A stretch of DNA of 64,000 nt from Chaetoderma sp. LZ-2023a (lineage: Eukaryota > Mollusca > Caudofoveata > Chaetodermatida > Chaetodermatidae): the NCBI GenBank assembly GCA_034401795.1, contig CM067373.1, forward strand, positions 87,071,448 through 87,135,447. Reading direction: 5' to 3'. This document shows positions 58,275-64,000 of this stretch, piece after piece. Every line of letters starts with the position of its first letter. Position 1 is the first letter of the stretch. A program made the position numbers and the translations under genes. The notes under the pieces are model-generated. The model was given only the letters and a program-made list of their open reading frames with translations. It had not been told where the DNA came from and made no database searches.

Positions 58275-58700
58275 CTAGTCTTCTCCGTAATCCTGTATAT
58301 CAGTAGAATCCAATGTATCAGGTAAGGGTTCGAATCCTGACAGTATTTCTTCCTCTACATTCATAGACGCTTGTTGAATAGCATAATCTAACTCTCTGAC
58401 AGTCTCTGAGGATATGTTTTCAATAAGTGTCGGAACTGCTCTGTCTATTTCATCATCGACATCATTTACATCAGCAACGTTACACGGTTGCTTAGCCATT
58501 AATCCTAGCAATCGAGTCATGCAGACTCTTGAGAATATGTAATCCTTAGTCTTTACTGTATCACCCTCTAAAACTGTCTGCAGTTTAAGTTCTTCAGCCG
58601 TAGTAGTAATGTATAATCCATCTGATATTAACTTCGAGATAAGGTTTACATCACTGCTCAGAGTTCTGACTATTTCAAACCAAGCGGCTTCGTCGACCAT
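58275..58700 (-). CDS. Intact acidic ORF of the Polinton right end, unknown function
   Basis: 141 codons without stop, from MVDEAAWFEIVRTLSSDVNL to TDIQDYGED. Residues 1-75 look helical (LISKLISDGLYI, TAEELKLQTVLEGD, RVCMTRLLGLMAK). The remainder is acidic (DVNDVDDEIDRAV, VEEEILSGFEPLPDTLDST). No family recognised. The N-terminal spacing is loosely like a death-fold/CARD module, which is only a guess. It is transcribed leftward in line with 58987-59382, as if both were driven from the right TIR. Its integrity contrasts with the broken capsid genes. Confidence 0.65.
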   Translation of the reverse strand: MVDEAAWFEIVRTLSSDVNLISKLISDGLYITTTAEELKLQTVLEGDTVKTKDYIFSRVCMTRLLGLMAKQPCNVADVNDVDDEIDRAVPTLIENISSETVRELDYAIQQASMNVEEEILSGFEPLPDTLDSTDIQDYGED

Positions 58701-58986
58701 TAACTTTATGCTGACTCTAGAGATTTAGAGTGAAGGCACCTTACTGCATATGCCTATTTATCTTTGACCGTTATCCGAATGACATGAATCAGATATTAAT
58801 GTAATGCTTAATAGCTCATCGCTGTAATCTTTGGAGAGCATCGCGCCCACCATTGAGCGTTTTTGGTTTTTATCTATATATATCGATGATCGAGTGTAGA
58901 TGCTTTATCAATATTGTGCAACCACACTAAGGCTGGTTAGAAATGTAATAGCAAGCTTTGGTATATTTTTTTGGGTATAAAAACGC
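58701..58986 (-). promoter_or_regulatory. Intergenic region upstream of the 58275 ORF
   Basis: 286 bp between the two leftward ORFs; AT-rich with TATATATA near 58875. It may carry the promoter of the 58275 ORF, but no element can be assigned firmly. Confidence 0.25.
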
Positions 58987-59382
58987 TTACACTAGTGTAG
59001 AATTCGCTATAGCTCCGAGAATTTTGTGCAAGTTCTCCTGCAGAATTCTCCACGAATCATTAGGGAATGTTATGCTCCTGAACGATGTCTTCTGCTCGGT
59101 TTGACCTGGCGGAGTAAAGTACCAAGTTAGCCTGATGTAAGGATATTTAGTGCTGATAGTGACCTTCAATTGAGGTTCTAATTCGTATATGTAATTAATC
59201 TGCCCTACTCTGTCGGAACACTTAGCTCTAAGCACAGTTTCTTCGAATGCAGGCATTATAGCGGCAAACTTTCGAAACGTATTACCGTACATAAACGCTC
59301 CTCGCTTGGTGGGATAAACACTACCAACACTAAACTCACATATGTCTATTACAAATTCGTCATTACGTTTCAGAACACGCAC
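58987..59382 (-). CDS. Intact basic ORF of the Polinton right end, possibly PC4-like
   Basis: 131 codons, from MRVLKRNDEFVIDICEFSVG to LGAIANSTLV. The middle has FRKFAAIMPAFEETVL. The C-terminal half, YPYIRLTWYFTPPGQTEQ then SITFPNDSWRILQENLHKIL, has a beta-strand, GI-like strand and helix succession that recalls the PC4/p15 single-stranded-DNA-binding fold. This is by eye and weak. It is the gene nearest the right TIR and transcribed away from it, the position of early genes in Polinton-like viruses. No stops or shifts. Confidence 0.6.
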   Translation of the reverse strand: MRVLKRNDEFVIDICEFSVGSVYPTKRGAFMYGNTFRKFAAIMPAFEETVLRAKCSDRVGQINYIYELEPQLKVTISTKYPYIRLTWYFTPPGQTEQKTSFRSITFPNDSWRILQENLHKILGAIANSTLV

Positions 59383-59514
59383 GTGTGTACATTGCTACCG
59401 AGCACTACGGGCATGTCACAACCCATAAAATAGACTGTATTCATACTTATAATAAACGTTGAACAAACCGTTAACTCTTAACGTAGCAGATTTTTAAAAT
59501 GCTACGTTTATACT

Positions 59515-60088
59515 CTAACGCTTATCAATTAACGCTTGTCACATGTCATTACGCTAATTACCCTTATGCTCGCCTCATTGGATACCTGGAGACCCATGAT
59601 TTAACGAGGGGGCAGGGCTTCATCATCAAATGAGTTCCCAGGCAAAGACGTGTCCAGCCACGTAATACATTAACCCTTGATCATTTGCTATGGCTCCAAG
59701 AGATCATCCTTAATTACACCCATTAACCATTGCCTCATTGAATGCCTGGGGGCACGGGACTTAACGAGGGGGCGGGGCTTCATCCTTAATTACTCCTCAA
59801 TCATCCTTAATTAGCCAGTCATTAACCCTTGTCAATCATTAAGATAATTGCCATTAAGCTCACCGCATTGGATGACAGGAGGCACGTGACTTAACGACGG
59901 GGCGGGGCTTATGGGCACCCTCTACATCTAACAGCCAATTATAATGGAGGATGGCTGGGCGCCTGTCTTCACACCTTTATACAATGGCAGCAAAGATCAA
60001 AGGAGACACGTGATAATGATGTAAATTAGTTGGTTGCTCTGACACAGCAACTACTTTCAGCAGGCGCCCAGCTCGCCTCTCCTCTACT
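59515..60088. repeat. Right terminal inverted repeat of the Polinton
   Basis: Reverse complement of the left TIR. It ends GCTCGCCTCTCCTCTACT. Repeated GAGGGGGCAGGGCTTCAT / GAGGGGGCGGGGCTTCAT blocks (59607, 59764) show it also has an internal direct repeat of about 155 bp. Confidence 0.9.
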
Positions 60089-60094
60089 ATCAAT
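60089..60094. other. Polinton target-site duplication, right (ATCAAT)
   Basis: Exact match to 50585-50590. Confidence 0.95.
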
Positions 60095-60573
60095 GAAGAA
60101 AAATTATAATGCTGCATATTTTCTCGACGGTTAGATGATTTAACAAAAGAATTACTGCAGCTTTTTCGTCATGGTGGTCCAATAAGATGAACGAGGATAA
60201 CCCCTCTATTTGAAGCTGTTCCCATGTGGTGGTACAATGAAATTAATGAGCAAAAACTATATCTTTGCAACATGTATTTCTACATCCCGGAGAGGTAACA
60301 AATTTTTCCGTATTATATATCCTTGGGAGTTTTTTCTGCATGACAGCCCAATGAAATAATCGAGGAAAAATAACCATTGCCCCTTTTTCTGTATGGCGAC
60401 CAATGAAATGAAGGAGGATAAACTCTGTCTTTGTAGCTTTTCTTGTATGTCGGAAGAATGAAATCAAAGAATAACGTCTATATCGGTTCAGCTTTATCTG
60501 TATGGCGGCCAAATCAAGTGAATAAACAAAAACACTATTTATCGTTGCTGCTTTCTACACACCGTGACTAACG
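60095..60573. other. Non-coding; degenerate 60-70-bp repeats
   Basis: Phrases such as TGGTCCAATAAGATGAACGA, GACAGCCCAATGAAATAATC and GGCGACCAATGAAATGAAGG recur at 60176, 60343, 60405 and 60507, suggesting an eroded tandem repeat. No gene. Confidence 0.5.
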
Positions 60574-60900
60574 AATGGACCTTTCCGCTTTATCCATCCA
60601 TCATATTACGTCATAATCAACTACGTGCCGTGTAGAATGACATCATAATGAATAACGTCATTAAGTACGTCACGAACGCATATTTGAAGACGGACTATGC
60701 GTTGTTGTACGAATTGTATGTCTTTACTATTTAATAAACATTCTGCTAAATAGGCAGCAACAGCATCCAGTCAAAGTAGTTACAAAATTTTCAACAGCTT
60801 TCCTGTATAATTTTTAGATCGATCAATCCCAACACGGCGAAGTGTGGGTGGAGCTTAGCAGGAGGTGTGCGGGGCATAGCAAAAACTGGAAAGCTCCATT
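60574..60900. mobile_element. MITE family 1, complete copy (327 bp)
   Basis: Ends AATGGACCTTTCCGC and ACTGGAAAGCTCCATT are inverted. Inside: ATTACGTCATAATCAACTAC, TGTATGTCTTTACTATTTAA, GGCAGCAACAGCATCCAGTC, GTTACAAAATTTTCAACAGC, GGTGGAGCTTAGCAGGAGG. One core arm is deleted. Confidence 0.85.
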
Positions 60901-60964
60901 GATAAGAATCTGAGAACGTTTACCGTGTTGGCGAGAATCGTGCTAATTCAGACTTTTCTGCATT

Positions 60965-61260
60965 GCTACATATAAAAAAACCAAAGCATTACAGAAAACT
61001 TGATGATTTAATCTGGCCTCAAAAGCGACTAAGTTTCATTGAAATATTTAATTCCTTACATACAGATAAGTGCATCGATAGATCTAAAGTATCATGTGCA
61101 AAAGGTCCACAAAAATAGGAAATTCTATATTTGATCTAAAATCAAAAAATCAACCAGATCCAGTAACACCACCTGGACGACCTATGACTTCAGACTGGCA
61201 GTGAGTCTTATGGCATTTCAGAATATATTGGACAGTTCAGTTTTCTGTTTTCTTTTTTAC
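60965..61260 (+). pseudogene. Second Penelope-like RT remnant
   Basis: KPKHYRKLDDLIWPQKRLSF corresponds to NTKHYRNLDCLIWPQ in the PLE at 34970-36480. After stops and shifts it continues with a region parallel to the PGPHISSDCGSES block (CACCTGGACGACCTATGACT at about 61169). Short and dead. Confidence 0.75.
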
Positions 61261-61392
61261 ACTCAGGCCATCCTTGCAATGGCATATGAGGGAAATCTGT
61301 TTTGAATTAATACATTATGACGGTAGTCAGTGTAGAAATAAAAAATATACATACCTACAATATACAATATTAAAAAACAGTCTAGTCTGAGT

Positions 61393-61414
61393 ACGTAGTA
61401 GTAGTAGTAGTAGT

Positions 61415-61497
<83 letters not shown>

Positions 61498-61540
61498 TAG
61501 TAGTAGTAGTAGTAGTAGTAACAGCAGTAGTAGTAGATGC
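61393..61540. repeat. (AGT)n / (AGC)n trinucleotide repeat
   Basis: AGT units, then about 16 AGC units, then AGT units with interruptions. Apparent poly-Leu on the minus strand is not a gene. Confidence 0.97.
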
Positions 61541-61831
61541 AGCAGTAGCCACAGCCTACAGCCCCGGCGCCGACGGCGTGCCATATGGTAAGACTTCCCT
61601 TTATGTGAATTAGCAGTAGTCGTTGTTATCTCTGTTGTTATTGTTGTTGTAATAATGATAGCGGCTGTGGTAGTGCTAGTTGTTGTGTTGGTGAGTATCA
61701 TTCGTGCATTCTATGTGTATGGTAAAGGATCGAAGATCGTAATAGTAACAGTTGCATTAAGAATATGTATTTACTTCTCTTGGACAGTAATAGGAATTTG
61801 CGGAGTTTGGTGAGTACGGGCCTGTTACATA
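61541..61831. other. No gene seen
   Basis: Contains short TTG/TTA-rich tracts (61620-61690). Confidence 0.5.
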
Positions 61832-62787
61832 TTAAAAGTAGTCCATGGGGGGGGGGGGGGGTTGGGGGGTTTCTTCATTGTTTTGTCTTGAAAAGTATAG
61901 TGGAATATATTTCTCTCGTTCTATGTCATATCGCTCACAATTAAACAGAAATTGTTTCTCATCCTCGACTTCATTACATCTGGGATACAGCCGCTCATTT
62001 CTATCTATGCCAATCCATCTTTGCATTTCTATGGCGAGTCGGTGGTTGAGTATTCGAAAATGCAGAAGCGTTAATGCTTCTCGGTATGGCAGACATTTTA
62101 AATAATTCTCGAAATGGAATTTTGATTTTATTACACCATAGAAGGTTAATCGCGTTGATTGGTTCATTTCTCTGGTCCTCCCCTCGATGAATCTTTGTTA
62201 TAGTGAGCGTTTCGTTAGCTGGACTAGCTGCTTGCAATTTATGTTCTCTAAGTTCTGTAAACAGGTTCAATTGATCAACGCTTTTAAAAATAATTTTAAT
62301 CGATTCAATCCATTTAATTTGTATGTTGTACCTAGTTGCAAAGTCGAAACATAAGAAGTAGAGCATAGACGATAGTTTACCATACCCGCCATTTTAGTAG
62401 ACCCGCCCAAAATCGTATCATGTTACATTTTATTATTATGTGAAGTGGAAGTTCCCCGAGCTCGCCGTATATTATAACATTTGGTGTACTTTTCTTCAAA
62501 CGAAGTGTTTGTTTAAAAAGCTTTAATTGGCATGTTTCTACTAAAAAAACCCGATCCATAAAGTAATATGGGTGTAATCATTGTATCAAATAATGTTGTT
62601 TGTAAATCAATAGGTATGCCATGTTGGTTTATTTTGCCTATCAATGAGTATATGGCTTTCGTTCCTTGTTTACAGTTTCTTATTTTACAGTTTGCGAATG
62701 TTCCATTTGATTTTAATAAAATGCCTAGATATAGATATTCATCAACTATTTCAAGTTCGCCCCCCATACCATTCAAAGCCCACTGCT
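61832..62787 (-). pseudogene. LINE ORF2 C-terminal remnant, clade not assigned
   Basis: Read right to left. 62513-62776: ELEIVDEYLYLGILLKSNGT, GTKAIYSLIGKINQHGIPID, LFDTMITPILLYGSGFF, the RT thumb of a non-LTR element. Then, across shifts, INAINLLWCNKIKIPFREL and YREALTLLHFRILNHRLAIE. The end shows CNEVEDEKQFLFNCERYDIE, a tail zinc-knuckle type. The truncated 5' side is at about 62787, and the 3' side abuts a G-run (61848-61861). It is not the I-like family at 21575-24715. Confidence 0.8.
61848..61861. repeat. Poly-G run
   Basis: 14 consecutive G within the last codons of the LINE remnant on the other strand. Confidence 0.95.
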
Positions 62788-63095
62788 AACAGATACAACA
62801 TACAGCAAACCTTTTAAAATTGTCCATGGTCTACTACTCCTAACAGAATAATATTGGAAATCAGTTAATTGAATCCCTGCCTCCTTTGACGATACTCCAA
62901 ATAATGACGTCATTTCCTACGACAAGAATCCGTCAAATGACGACAGATAATTGACAGACCGAATCTATGAATGTATGATAGAAGAAAAACCGTGTTAAAA
63001 CAGATAACGGGCATTGCTATTAGTAGGGGCAGATACATTAATATGCTGGAAATACAGGCAGATATAATAAACAATCAAGTTTATCAATATTCTCA
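62788..63095. other. No gene seen
   Basis: AT-rich; likely 3' flank of the dioxygenase-like gene. Confidence 0.5.
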
Positions 63096-63103
63096 TTTTA
63101 TTA
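63096..63103 (-). terminator. Possible poly(A) signal for the dioxygenase-like gene
   Basis: TTTATT on + gives AATAAA on the minus strand, about 165 bases after the stop at 63268. AATAAA-like motifs are frequent in such AT-rich DNA, so support is weak. Confidence 0.3.
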
Positions 63104-63267
63104 AAACAATAGAAAATAAATTAGAAATAAATAAGTATATATATGCCTTAGATTGTATAAATAATTGCGCAGCTTGTAACATTTCATTTTATTTATATAT
63201 TATTCTGTTTAAAAAAAAAGAAAAGAGAATTCGTCCTATCTTCTCTAATGGATTTTTGTTTGTTTGT

Positions 63268-63626
63268 TCATTGGCTATCCCTCTTGAACCATTCGGGGGC
63301 GTTATCCTTAAACATACTCTCGTTGCCGCTACCGGTAACCAGCACGGTGGCGGGAAATGTTCGTGGTTTGTCGGGATCGTCTGTGATGGGTTTTGTAGTT
63401 GTAGATATGTATCTGATGACGAAACCACATCGACGGCGCTTGGACATGTTAGGTTCGCTGCCGTGAATGACAAGTCCATCGTGGATGGACATCTCACCAG
63501 CCTTGAGTGGACAGGGCACGGCTTGAGTAGTATCATACAATTCAGCAGGGATCTCTTGGTTCATGGTCAGCAGATTTCCTTTCAAGGCCGCACTTTGATG
63601 TTTTACTATGCCGATTTTGTGCGTTC
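63268..63626 (-). CDS. Terminal exon of a phytanoyl-CoA-dioxygenase-like host gene
   Basis: The minus-strand acceptor CGTATTTCAG ends at 63627 and the exon runs 359 bases to a stop at 63268-63270. It reads HKIGIVKHQSAALKGN, ELYDTTQAVPCPLKAGEMSI, IHDGLVIHGSEPNMSKRRRC, GFVIRYISTT, then a polar tail, APEWFKRDSQ. The distal His in HGSEPN with Ser, and the Arg of RRRCGFVIRY, match the iron and 2-oxoglutarate binding end of the PhyH superfamily. The proximal HxD would be in an upstream exon outside the window. Intact, with balanced codon use: the best host-gene candidate here. Confidence 0.75.
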
Positions 63627-63672
63627 CTGAAATACGGTCGAAATGATGATTTAGTACAAAAACGTGATAGAC

Positions 63673-63686
63673 ATGGTCGCCGTCGC

Positions 63687-63717
<31 letters not shown>

Positions 63718-63720
63718 ATC
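63673..63720. repeat. (CGTCGC)n-like tract
   Basis: Trinucleotide GTC/GCC repeats within the putative intron. Confidence 0.9.
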
Positions 63721-63751
63721 GCTTTTCGTAAGGGGAAGAGCGCATTACACA

Positions 63752-63752
63752 C

Positions 63753-63808
<56 letters not shown>
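63752..63808. repeat. (CT)n microsatellite
   Basis: About 28 CT units. Confidence 0.97.
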
Positions 63809-63811
<3 letters not shown>

Positions 63812-64000
63812 CTACCTTCCTTCCTTCTGACCATCCGCCCATCCCATCAATACACACGCCTTGAGCAACTCTCCAGACCAAGGAACAATACAATACACCC
63901 ACCTGGCAACTATGCTGACCCGTCCCATACCATACATTAAACACACCGCCAAGTCCAGGTACACCCCCACCCACAATATTATACCATACTCACACGGCTC
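63809..64000. other. No gene seen
   Basis: C/A-rich sequence to the window edge; probably intron of the dioxygenase-like gene. Confidence 0.4.

Noticed and set aside
61327..61701. Poly-Leu frame of 124 codons on the minus strand
   Set aside because: Translation of AGC/AGT trinucleotide repeats.

Overview
The window looks like a repeat-dominated stretch of an animal nuclear genome, most likely a marine invertebrate. It holds many animal-type transposable elements (Ty3/gypsy with a Gmr1-like domain order, a Polinton/Maverick, a Penelope-like element, non-LTR retrotransposons, tRNA-derived SINEs, foldback MITEs), degenerate TTAGGG tracts, large ACGC and GACA microsatellites, and only faint traces of intron-split host exons. 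There are no operons, ribosome binding sites or CRISPR arrays. The species cannot be named from sequence alone.

Layout. 1-2.6 kb: no gene seen; one 111-bp hairpin. 2.6-11.1 kb: a decayed Gmr1-like Ty3/gypsy element on the + strand whose integrase lies upstream of reverse transcriptase. Its gag region is interrupted by a second LTR element (2846-6535, minus strand) with 133-bp LTRs and a perfect 5-bp target duplication; that inner element carries an internal inversion and an 88-bp-arm palindrome. 11.1-17.2 kb: mostly non-coding, with a 95-bp tandem repeat, MITE pieces and a SINE. 17.3-21.4 kb: a possible host exon, a 5'-truncated LINE, ACGC microsatellites with duplicated flanks, and a CCATCGC minisatellite. 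21.5-24.7 kb: a LINE (minus) with endonuclease and reverse transcriptase. 24.7-33.9 kb: about 9.2 kb of degenerate TTAGGG-like array with higher-order repeats. 34.4-36.6 kb: a Penelope-like element with GIY-YIG endonuclease, preceded by an SGNH-esterase-like frame. 36.6-37.8 kb: tetranucleotide arrays. 37.8-50.5 kb: MITEs, hairpins, a diverged satellite, two SINE families, a LINE scrap and one possible host exon.

50.6-60.1 kb: a Polinton/Maverick of 9,498 bp, bounded by long inverted repeats that start AG and end CT, and flanked by a perfect 6-bp target duplication (ATCAAT). It retains pieces of protein-primed DNA polymerase B, packaging ATPase, a small basic protein, penton-type and major capsid proteins and an adenovirus-type protease. 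All of these are broken, and no integrase is seen. Two small right-end genes on the minus strand are still open.

60.1-64 kb: a MITE, a second Penelope-like scrap, a LINE 3' remnant, and what looks like the last coding exon of a host phytanoyl-CoA-dioxygenase-like gene on the minus strand.

Nearly every mobile-element gene is frameshifted or stopped, so the region reads as a nested graveyard. Exceptions with long intact frames are the integrase of the inner LTR element (3080-4862, minus), the two Polinton right-end genes (58275-58700 and 58987-59382, minus) and the dioxygenase exon. All family names rest on reading motifs by eye; no database search was possible.
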